Shown here: positions 46,871 to 57,500 of the stretch, one piece after another
Layout: each line of letters starts with the position of its first letter
Position numbering within the stretch: position 1 is the first letter of the stretch
NCBI RefSeq assembly: GCF_032854445.1
Contig: NC_088302.1
Coordinates: forward strand, 9,419,338 to 9,483,337
Direction of reading: 5' to 3'
DNA: 64,000 nucleotides
From: Liolophura sinensis
Lineage: Eukaryota > Mollusca > Polyplacophora > Chitonida > Chitonidae
The notes under the pieces: generated by a model
Told to the model about the DNA's origin: nothing
The model's database searches: none
Seen by the model: the letters and a program-made list of their open reading frames with translations, nothing else
Program-made: the position numbers and the translations under genes

Positions 46871-46890
46871 GGCGTGGAAAAAACCCACCC

Positions 46891-46948
46891 GTGACGTCAC
46901 ACCTGCCCCAGTGCCGCCAGCCCTTCGGGCTGGCAGGTGTGACGTCAC
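46891..46948. repeat. Perfect 17-bp inverted repeat next to the right TIR
   Basis: GTGACGTCACACCTGCC (46891-46907) and its exact reverse complement (46932-46948) flank a 24-nt loop. The loop region can itself pair as GCCAGCCC/GGGCTGGC. Both outer ends hold the TGACGTCA palindrome. The left arm has one GTGACGTCAC in place of this structure. Confidence 0.85.
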
Positions 46949-47032
46949 CACCACATCACCACAAAAAATGACTCCCCAAAACCACAAAAAATGAATCCCC
47001 AAAACGGAACCAAAGCCACATTCTATACTACT
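46939..47032 (-). repeat. Right terminal inverted repeat
   Basis: Reverse complement of 29026-29119 with no mismatch found by eye over 94 bp. It ends CTATACTACT next to the GTCATG duplication. Confidence 0.85.
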
Positions 47033-47038
47033 GTCATG
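47033..47038 (+). repeat. Right 6-bp target site duplication GTCATG
   Basis: Follows the right TIR end directly and matches 29020-29025. The Gypsy integrase frame begins again right at this point on the minus strand. Confidence 0.85.
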
Positions 47039-49520
47039 GTCTCTCTTCTGGAGTTCCTTGCAGGCTTTCAGGTGTTTACTTGCTAGCTCGAGAGTCAAGT
47101 GGCGGTCATCTCTGAGCTCCTCTACATACGAAAAGATGTTACCTGGATCGTCCGTTTAAAAGCACACACGAAAAAAAAAAAAAAAACATCGTATAGCTGA
47201 TACACTTCGCTCCCTAACTTAAGCTTGTTTGTTGTGTATCCTGTGTGGGCATGGACTGTACTTTTGTAAGCAGCGGTAAGTTGGGAAAGATGTACATCCC
47301 AGTATCATTTAAGACGTACGGCATAGAGAGTAAAACCAGAGCAGCGTGTGATAGCTAGCAGATGGTCACACGTAACCGGGCGAATTTACCTCAGTCAGGG
47401 TTTTATTATAAGTGTTCATGTAAATGCATAAATAGTAGCAATTTACACGCCCCCGAGCACCATGGCTTGAGCAGAATTAGGTAAAAAAAACTAAGTGATG
47501 ATAATTGCTATTTATTTGACGTCACAGGTGTAGAATTACTCAGAACACTGTGTTGTCATCAAATTTAGCATACAATAACATTAAAACAATGCAAAGGTTA
47601 GACTTCTGACCCTATCAGTGTGGCACCTCATCGTTTGGAGTATAAGGTCCAATTAAACCGCTCGACCTGGCCATTTAATACGGAATGGTACGCTGTGGCC
47701 CGAGTTTGGTGATTTGGAATAGCTGACATATATCCTGGAAGAGTGCCGCTTCAAAATTGCTCCCCTGGTTTGTAACGGAACACAAAACCTGGTAAAGAAC
47801 TCATTTACAACTTCGGAGTGTTGGCTAAAGAATGGGTAGATCCGCCCATTTCATGAACCGATTTACAGCAGCTAGCACGTACTTATTTCCAAAGTAAGTC
47901 TGGGGAAATGGACAAAAAATGTCGATATGAAGTCGGTCCAAAGAAGCACCACAATAAAGACTGGCTCTTGACGTCTTAGAACTGTTTTTTTGGTGAGCCA
48001 CACTCAACACACTGTCTAACAAAAAACCCCGTTTATTCCCTTTGTCTTCGACCCACTCATAAAACAATACACCTTTCTCAGTCAGGAACATGTCTCTGTT
48101 TAATTGATCGGGTCATTAAAGGAGGACTTTCTATTGCGATGTCGTCGTTGCCTGGAAATTCTCGACTCAACATTCTACAGAGCTCATGTCTGCATCACCC
48201 AACTGCACCTATTTAATTTCGTTCAGTGTGTAACCATGAATTCAGTTAGCTACAGGAACATCTTACATGTTTGCTTCTGTTCTGCGAACAGAAGGAGGCA
48301 CAACGTCGTCTTGAACTTGAATGTCAAGCTTGTCCCATTGAAAGTGAAGCTTCAAACAGTGGGGATATTCCCTGCAAGACAGTAAGGTGATGCCGCTGTT
48401 GGGTGGAGAGCACTCATTAATACTAAGAACACTGAATAGTGCATCGACATTACAGTATTCCTTTCCACTACGATGTTGGATGACAAGCTCCTCGAGCCAT
48501 CATACAAGTTGACTTTGGGGCGCGTTAAAAAGTTGGAAAAGCCAAAGAAGGCTGTTATGGGCGGTTCTAAGTAGGAACATGCTACCAAGTAGGACTTGTT
48601 TAAAATCATCCGAAAAGGCAAACACAGCCAACAAATTCCGACGCATGACACAATACCGTGTTTGCACAAGGCTTAATCGGCGGCCAGGTTAATCGACAAT
48701 TTTACCTGTCATTCCTGGTGCTGAGAAAGTACAACTCCGATCCCAGTATTTGAGGCGCCTGTGTCGAGCACGAACATACCTTCACTACAGGCGTAGGCGA
48801 GAATCGATGCCTTAGTCAGGCTTTTTGGATCTACAAAAATGTTTCTTGTTGAGCGGATTTCCTTTGGAATTCCTGTCCTTTTTGAGTAAGCTGGTGAAGG
48901 GGGCAGATGCGTATCCTTGGACGAAGCGCCGATTATAATTTGTGAACCCAAGAGAAGCCTTCAGATCTGTCAACATGCAGGAAGTTAGCTAGTTTTCGAT
49001 ATCTGCAATGAGTTGGGGATTATCTTTAAAACCCTCCCCACTTACAAGGAATTGCCCAAGCAATTCAACCTCCTTTTGAAACAGATGACATGTTGATGCT
49101 TTTCAGCTTTAATCCATAGTCACTCTAGGACCATCCGTAAGCCAGCAAGATGTTCGCTAAAATTCTTTCCGATGATAATCATATCTTCAAGGTTTATGAA
49201 GAGGATGTCCCACTGGAGGCCCTTGAAAACCAGCTCCTTTCCCCTTTGAAAGGTCTCAGGTCCACACACCTGTTGTATACACTCAAATAGGCCCATACAA
49301 GGCTGACCCACTAAGTGTATCGAAGCACTCATCTATCTTGGGCAAGGGATGCTCCTTTACCGTTGCATCTTGGATTTTTCTTCAATAATCCACGCACCAT
49401 CTCACACTTGCATCCTTGTAAACAAGAACCACGAGAGGCCTAGACGGCACAATGACGCCAGCATTTCCCAAGTGACCATACTCTTCCTTATGAAGCCCCA
49501 GTGATACCCGTCTGACGGGT
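47039..49520 (-). pseudogene. Ty3/Gypsy retrotransposon remnant, RT-RNase H-integrase (right half)
   Basis: Reading the minus strand from 49520 down: reverse transcriptase blocks (RWCVDY near 49390, then LEDMIIIGKNFSEHL near 49170); RNase H (FVLDTGASNTGIGVVLS near 48760); integrase core (LHIDIF, then NKYVLAAVNRFMKWADLP near 47830); a further integrase block near 47770; and an ELASKHLKACKELQKR helix next to the TSD. The order is that of Ty3/Gypsy pol. Several frameshifts and stops make it a relic. The missing C-terminus is at 28690-29019, so the large element split it. LTRs and gag were not recognised. Confidence 0.82.
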
Positions 49521-49774
49521 TGTCTACTGGCACGACCTTCTTGTGTGTTTATGCGATACTTTATCGCTTGGAAATATGTTCAACTAACAAACCCACCAGC
49601 TGCAGCATTTCAGAATGGTTTGGCAGGGTTTGCGTGGAATGGGCGTTCGGTAAAATTGTAAATAACTTTGCCTTTCTTGACTTTAAGACAAACGTGAAGA
49701 TCTTTCTCCAACCTGGTGTGAGGTAATATATGGTTGGCACGATTCTAACAAATTGCCATACCTGTATTTACAGC

Positions 49775-50045
49775 CGAGTCACACCTAAGACTTTAAAGGA
49801 GGAAGTTGTAACTCCCTCGCTTGGCGTTCAGCATGAACGGGATAGTGCAACTACTGGTTGACCCTTATGAGTATAATGGCTCGGGCGGAGCGGCTTACTT
49901 GCTTTCGGTAAGTCGTCTCAGTGAAGCAGCACTAGACAAAAGAACGGTGGAAATCCATCCTGCGACAAGGAGGCACATTACATGCATTCTAAGGATTCCT
50001 TCGTCGTCATAGGACTGAAAAATTGTTAAACCCCAAGCACTCTCT
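49775..50045 (+). repeat. Interspersed repeat family B
   Basis: Close relative of 14290-14632: GAGTCACACCTAAGACTTTA, GATAGTGCAACTACTGGTTG, GGAGGCACATTACATGCATT and the closing GTTAAACCCCAAGCACTC. Confidence 0.82.
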
Positions 50046-50344
50046 CACTCACTGCATTTACAGTAGTCAAACCAGTAGGTTTTTCGACCTTGATCCGCCA
50101 GGGGTGGAGGAATACAATGGAAGGGAGGCGATGTAATATAAATCTGGTACATGCATATATGTCCACTGAGAAACCCACGTATCAGGCCATGACTTATGTC
50201 ATTTACACTGAATGGTCTAACATCTTAAAAGTTTAACCTAGTTGAAAACTTTTTTACTCTCTCTGTAAATATTAAAAGTTGAGTTAATTGTATTTAAATG
50301 CTGACGACCACATTTAGGGCCAACTGTTAACTTACAAATAAAAA

Positions 50345-50402
50345 GATAAGTGAAATATTCTTGAGTATATACGGCGTAAAACTTCAATCAAATAAATAAG
50401 AA
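50345..50402 (+). repeat. SINE family A, 3' tail only
   Basis: GATAAGTGAAATATTCTTGA, then ACGGCGTAAAAC and CAATCAAATAAATAAG. It is strongly 5'-truncated. Confidence 0.75.
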
Positions 50403-51403
50403 TGTAATGTATACATTTCTTTATCGTATGTCGCTTGAATTACTCAACGTAATACACATTTGTGTACTACGGTTAGAAACACAATGTTTAGCCAATGTTA
50501 ATAAGGTAAAGCCAGTAAATAAACGGATAATTGTTTTCATGTAAGTTGTATTTATACTCTCTTTGCTTACAATATCACTCCCGAATCCAAAGTATTATCG
50601 AGCAAATACAATATACACTTCTGTTTAATTTTTGAGGTGTCAATTTGTACACGCATTTAATTAGGATGAAATCAATGTTTATGAAGCTTATAACAAAGTT
50701 GTAAGAAGAAAAAAACACTCGTATTAAAAAGAACATTCATATATTTAAACTGAAAAGGTAGCGAGTGAAATAGAGTAAATGGTATTTGCCCAGCAGTTAT
50801 AAACACCCTTATACACAAACGAAAATTCCTCGGGCTCAGCAATTCAGATCAAATTACAGTTCTGCAGAACAAGTCAATCGTCGCCTGTCCCCCGTCATTT
50901 TCTGTTCTCTCTCCCTTCCATTCAACTAAAACCTCCCCCTCTAGTGGTAGATCGAGCAATGCTCTTTGCGTACATGTATGTGTTCGTAATCCTGTATAAA
51001 ACTATACCTATAGATAATGTGTGACTGATTCTCGTGCAGCTTTTACCGGTATATAGTAGCCTAAACTGTGCAGAAATAATTCTGAATACTGCCACCGTTT
51101 ACCATTCTGATAACATGGTGTAAGAATAAGATGTTGGGCCTCAATGTACAGTAATGAATATGTGCGTTTAGTGTTTTTGCCTGGCTCTTCCCTCAGCCCA
51201 CTTTCCATGTACACACGCGCATGAGTCTCGTTAAGGTCTACTTAAGAAAGGTCTACGCAGTGGAATTTCCTGGTGTATTCTGAATTTTAATTTCCAACTG
51301 GACTAAACCGAACATTAATTTCCTAGATGGCCCAAGCCGTTCTGTCAGCATCAGGCACACATACATGCAAAGCACTTTTTTGAACTAAAGTACGTAATTC
51401 CGG

Positions 51404-51411
51404 TGACGTCA
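51404..51411 (+). promoter_or_regulatory. CRE palindrome TGACGTCA upstream of COPE
   Basis: A perfect TGACGTCA about 100 bp before the COPE start codon. CREB/ATF-type factors, including those of ER and Golgi stress, bind such sites, and COPI genes are known targets in other animals. That it acts here is inference. Confidence 0.5.
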
Positions 51412-51512
51412 TCAGTTTGTGTATATTTCGGGGAGCTAGGTCTAAATATTCACAGCAGAATCATTTGACGCACGTACACGTTGGCGAAAATTACTTGACA
51501 GCAACATCCAAA

Positions 51513-54500
51513 ATGTCTGGACAAGAACAAATGGATATTGAGCTATTCGAAATTCGAACTGCTTTGTATATTGGAAATTATCAGCATTGTATAAACGAGG
51601 CACAGAAGTTGAAGGTATGTAGGTGAAAAGCGATACTTATCAAGATCTGATTACAACAACAACATTTGCATTTAACACAGCCAGCTTAAGACTAACACTA
51701 AACAGTAACAACACGGTACAACGCAGGTCACATTGGAGAGGGCTCCCTGGAGACCTTGGGTTTGGTATTACCCTTAGAATGTTACACTTTAGACGACAGT
51801 TCAGGATTCCGCTATAGTTAGTCACTGAACCCCTTCTCAATAACCCTAAAAGACTCCTACTCTTTTCCTGGTAAGCCAACTCCGCATTTCAGGATTCTTG
51901 CCAGATCACTAAGGTTGAGGCTAGATAAGGTGGGAACTCTTGCATAGTAACTTAATTAAAAGATGTGAGTTTACGTTACCTGTTAATTGTAACGTTGAGC
52001 CAACAGACCTAGCTGTGGAAGATGTATATTCCATCTATCAACTACTGGTACCATAAAAATCTCGCCTTTTAACAGTATTAGTTTGCAAGAGCCTGTACCT
52101 TGTCTCATTCAAGCTGTGTGAACTGGCCAGAGCTTTTGGTTGCACAAAATGTTAAATATATGCTCAAGGAAGGCTTTATATGTGATTTGTTTTGAGTGTT
52201 GTGATACCAACTGAAAGACCGACTACCCGTGCCATTGTACGACCATGGGTGCTTTTCACAGGAGGTCTCATCTCCCAGTGCTCAATTAGCTCTCTCAACA
52301 CATATATTAAGTGTTGAAAGACCAGCTGACAGCTATGTACTTCCAGAAGTGGAAAGATAGCTTGAGTGATGGCAGAAGGTACATGTACTTGAAGGTCAAC
52401 ATGTCTTCATTGGATATCACATCTGTACTACAGTATTTTGTTACAGAGTGGTTGGGGTGGAAAGTATGTCTATGAGTTGGTAACTAACATAAAAGTAAAC
52501 ATTATAATAGAAATACACCATCCCAGTGAGGTTGAAATCTTTAAAATAGTAATGAAACAAATATAATATGTTTTGTTGTGTTTTCAGTCGAACAATCCAG
52601 ATGTGAGAGCCGAGAAGGATGTAATAATGTACAGAGCCTATGTGGCTCAAAAGAAATATGGAGTGGTTCTGGATGAAATCACATCTAACCATCCACCAGA
52701 ACTTCAGGCTGTGAAGATGTTAGCTGATTATCTGTCAAATGAGAGTAAAAGGTAAAGACATTTGTTGTTGTCGTTATACTTGAGCAAGTGATCTACATAG
52801 AGTGTTTTGGAACCAATTTGCATACTTTTCCAGTAAGTACTGTAAGGTAGATATGGTCAGACTGTTTCCATCTGTTTATTTGCTGTGTTCTTCACACTAG
52901 GTATTAAATTTGTAAGATGGTGTAATTGTTTTTGTAATGTACGTTTAAATATGTATATGTTTTATGTATTTGAAAATTACACTGGCTGGATATTTTTGTC
53001 TGTGATGACAGTATCGATTTCAAGGCTGTGTTTTGTTACAGACCCTCCCTAGTGAAGGAAGTGGACTCTAAGATGACAGGAAGTGTTGATATCAGTGATA
53101 AGACCTTATTACTTATGGCTGGGACCATCTATTATCATGAAAATGTTAGTAATAATTAATTTCTTTGCATGTTTCATGTAATTTATTGACTTTGATACGA
53201 ACACAGGAATAGATGCTAGAGAGAAGTTGCCAGGTATCTGACATGATGTAGTCTTCCTCAGAGCCCTGCCCAATTTTCCCCCAGAGCTCTGTCTTCTATT
53301 ATCTTCCTGGTTGCCTCCAGGCTCTGCTCAGTTTCAAATTGGGTGTGCTCAGTTTACCCTGTTGGGAAATTCCCAGTTTTATCTACTGATAACCGTCATG
53401 GTAATAATATTAAGAGAGACACTGTTAAGTATGGAGTAAAACATCAAATAATGAAATCAATACTTGTAGTTAGAAACAGTGTGCGATACATCTTGAAGTC
53501 ATAAATTTCCAAATAATTACATGGCAGTAAAAAATTTTAGAACTTTGATTTTGTGACATTATGTGACGTTATTTCCGGGTGTCCCTTTTTTGTAACAAAA
53601 ATGTCCAGCATTCAGAGCAGTAGATATACTCAAGAATACCTTGTACATGTTAAAAACACTTCAGCTGTCTTACTCAAGTATAAGCTTTTAAGTTGGTCTT
53701 GATATCAACTTCCATTACTTTCAGAACTTTGATGCTGCCTTGAGAGCTTTACACCAGTCTGAATCTTTAGAGTGGTGAGTAAACAACTTCAGCTTATTTC
53801 ATCTTAGAATTCAGGGAACTTGGATACCCTAGTTCTTCTAAAATTTGGGACAGACATTGAAAAGACAGATATTGAAATTAGAATATTATATTTCTTTACC
53901 AGCCCTGTGGAAAAGTAAAGATATGAGCATGTTGTTCATTAGATGGCATAACCATGTGAGAAAGAAGAAACTCCATATTCCTGCTAGAATTACATATATA
54001 TTGGCTAAAATGAGCAGACCAGTTTCTCAAATTTTAGAAGAAATAGGATAGGTGGTTTTGATCAGCATTATTTAGCACAAGAGCGATGGCCCTGTGGTTG
54101 TGAGGAGTTTCCTATGCAGTGTATTTTGACATGTTCTTGAGTATGACGACACCAAATGATCTGTGGCTTAACCTCTGTCATGTTCTGACACAGTATGTGG
54201 GAGACAAAAGATCTTCCAGGTCAAGTCATACCAAAGACTTTAAGAATGGTACATGTTGCTGCTTCGCTTGGTGCTCAGCACTGAGATGTTTAGAGCAAGG
54301 AAACAACTGGTTGACATGGTGTGTGTATAATGTGAGGTGTCATGTCTGGTGTCTTCTACTTCAGTGGCAGCACCAGTTTATGTAACAGAATGGGCTCATC
54401 AAGTAAACACACCTAATGATCCCTAGTCCTCATTTGGCGAAAAAATTGTTAAGTAGGACATAAAAACTTAAGCATACATAAATACATTGACCAAAGATTC

Positions 54501-57500
54501 TGGATATAGGATAAACACTTGGGATTTTATGTTGATTTTTAATGTTGATGTTCAATGTGAATGTTGTGTGAAACAGCTGATTCTGATTCTTCAAGTAATC
54601 GAATTGTATTTTCTATCTCCTGACAGTGCGGCCCTCATGGTTCAGATTTTGCTGAAAATGGATCGCGTTGATCTAGCAAAGTAAGCCTTGTGGGTGGTTT
54701 TTTTCCTTCGTAGAGGATTTTTATTTGTGGAAGAAACTGTTTATTAATATGATTAATGATACATTTCTCCTTTGTGGAGGTAAATTTTTCTAATCTACCT
54801 TTCTGGAGATGCATTTCTACACATTTAATTTGTCTCAAAAACCACTGAAATATTGGGAACTGGGCATGTTTGCCAAGTCGTCTTATTGGTTTGCCTCACT
54901 GACAACTGACCAATGTGATTGCATGTTTGACTGTGGCGTTTATATCAGGAGATGTGGTCAGGAAACTGAATTTATTTATTTGTAGATTAAATCTTTTTTT
55001 CCTTCTTCTTTGAATTTCATTAGAAAGGAGTTGAAGAGGATGCAGGACACTGATGATGACAGCATTCTCACCCAGCTGGCTCAGGCTTGGTTCAATCTGG
55101 CAGTGGTCAGTTACCTCCCTTGTCTATCATCTGTATTTATTATAAAAGTGGTTGTTTGCTTAGATTCCTTGGATATATCAAGGTCTTACTGCATGGAGGC
55201 TTGCATGGTTTGTTGGATGTCGTATTCAGGTTTGCCGCAGTCTCTGTTTGAGAGAGAACTTGAAGACCTGAGCTCCACAAGTCTTGGTTATTTTTATATT
55301 CATAACTGATAAATTCACAGAAATTGTATCCATAGCACATTTGAAAGAGGATTTATTTCCTGTTTTGTTGGTGGTTTTAGTGACATGATAATTATCAAGA
55401 TGCACGCCACATCTTTTAGGGATCCTTGTCAGGTTTGCTAATTGTGGGTGTTAATAGTGATGTTGCCGTGTAACTTGCATATTATTTTCCTCAAACATCT
55501 ATTCGTCATTGTTATTTTTTTTCATCCATTGTTTTACTACATGGACATGTATTTCTTCAAATTAATATATTGACCAAATCATTAGCGAGGTGAAATTCTC
55601 AACAAATTTGACCACAGACATAATGCTGTTTCGGCATATTACAGACATGTTATCTGATCTGGACAGGTGAATTATATAATTTCTGTGAAGTTCATATGTG
55701 CTGTAAAAATCTTCATGTGCCGCTACCTGAACAGTACATCTTCAAAATCTAATGAATTGTGTTTTCATATTGCATCAAAAGTTATACTTTTATTGGTCGA
55801 ATTTGTTGAGGATTTACGGTACCTCATTATGTAGGAAGTGTCTGTATACTGTGACTGGGGGGAAGAAGGTCTGATAATTTGGGTATGGTACCTCATTATG
55901 TAGCAACTGTCTGTATACTGTGACTGGGGGGAAGAAGGTCTGATAATTTGGGTATGGTACCTCATTATGTAGAAACTGTCTATATACTGTGACTGGGGGG
56001 AAGAAGGCCTGATAATTTGGGTATGGTACCTCATTATGTAGAAACTGTCTATATACTGTGACGCAGGTCTGATAATTTGGGTATGGTATCTCATTATGTA
56101 GAAACTCTATATACTGTGAAGCAGGTCTGATAATTTGGGTATGGTACCTCATTATGTAGAAACTGTCTATATACTGTGAAGCAGGTCTGATAATTTGGGT
56201 ATGGTACTTTCATTGGGTACATACAAGTACTATAAATATGTTGCCATATGTCCCATCTTGCAAGGAAGGTGATAAATCACAACATCATGTGAGAAAATAG
56301 CAATTTAGCAACCAAGAAATCAATTGTTCCAGTGAGGTTTGGTGTTCAAATCCAGCTCCTACCGGTTTTGCTGGAACACACTTGACAAAGGTCAGTGATT
56401 TGCTCTAGGCATTATGGCTTTCCTGTCACCACTGTCATCTGAGTCAAAAGTTTCTAGAGCAAGGCACTATACAACAATCAAGCAAATACATCTAAATAAA
56501 TAAGTAAGAAAGCGATTTGCAGGTTTTGTGTTGTTGTTGTAGGGAGGTGACAAGTACCAGGATGCGTACTACATCTTTCAGGAGCAAGCAGACAAACACT
56601 CATCAACCCCGCTGTTACTGAACGGTCAAGCAGCCTGCTACATGGCCCAGGGCAAGTTTGAGGATGCTGAGGGAGTACTACAGGAAGCCATGGACAAGGT
56701 GAGCGACTTGGTAGAAAGTTGTCTCCACTTGCCAACAGGTGGAGCCAGTTTTGATATTGATGGTTAGCTGAATCCACCCTTGCTCACCCCAGTGTCTCAT
56801 CCTGACACCTGTAACTTTATCTTTAGTACCACTTACATCTTACATCTGCCTCACATCTGCCTCTTGTTCACTTCTGCCTTTTGTTCTTCAATGCCACCCC
56901 AAACCAAGTCTGGAATTAAAATTTATATGCGGCCCTAAAAATTAATACCACACAAAAATAAAAAGTCATCATCGTGAAAAAATACACGTAAAATTAGGAT
57001 GTAACCACTTTGTCAGATATATTGCTTTCCAGACCTCCAGAAGCGTTAATAGAGGACTGTTTTCTGATGTCAGGGGCAGAAAATAAGATAATGAAACATC
57101 TGAAAAGGAAGGCTTTGGGATATTTTGCCTTCTTTTCTTTTGCCTCCTTCCTTTTTGCCTCAAAATGCCTTTTAAATTATTAAAGTTTAGTAAAGAAAAG
57201 AGATCATAGGTAGATCTCTTTGAATCTGGCAAAATATATTACTTAATGCTGATAAAAAAACTTTTGTACTACAGAAAGTAATAATTGGTCTGGTGTCTAT
57301 ACAGTGTGGCTGGGTTTGGTGTCAGGCTTGGTGTCCGATAAACACAGTAAATTAAACAAAGCTTACTTTACCTACTTCAATATATCAAGTACTAACATGT
57401 TATTTGATTTCAGTGACACCCCAGGTTTGTATGTAAAGTAACTTTATGTCTTTTTGCAGGACAGCAATAATGCAGAGACCCTGGTGAATATGGTGGTCCT

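Larger units (their letters stand above)
29026..47032. mobile_element. 18,007-bp TIR element carrying host-type genes (Polinton-like ends)
   Basis: Bounded by 94-bp inverted repeats (29026-29119 and 46939-47032, identical by eye) that begin AGTAGTATAG, with a GTCATG duplication outside each end. It sits inside one Gypsy integrase gene whose frame resumes on the far side. Left arm: about 29026-33237. Cargo: about 33238-41220. Right arm: about 41222-47032, itself a mosaic. A 6-bp TSD, AG termini and 15-20 kb length are known traits of Polintons/Mavericks. Dada (6-7 bp TSD) and Ginger are alternatives. No polymerase B, integrase, packaging ATPase or capsid frame is seen inside, so movement would need enzymes from elsewhere. 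The cargo could have entered before or after insertion. Confidence 0.8.
49521..51400. other. Intergenic DNA between the Gypsy remnant and COPE
   Basis: Contains a family B repeat and a short SINE tail. No gene was seen in the rest. Confidence 0.5.

Noticed and set aside
29026-47032. Two separate transposon insertions in inverted orientation, one at each end
   Set aside because: Separate insertions would not share one GTCATG and would not leave the two halves of one integrase frame exactly at their outer ends. A single insertion explains both. Later growth of the interior remains possible.
29026-47032. Full autonomous Polinton
   Set aside because: No frame for polymerase B, retroviral-type integrase, packaging ATPase, protease or capsid was seen inside.
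55765-56152. Minus-strand frames of 109 and 112 codons with a repeated peptide
   Set aside because: They are produced by the intronic minisatellite and are read against the COPE gene.
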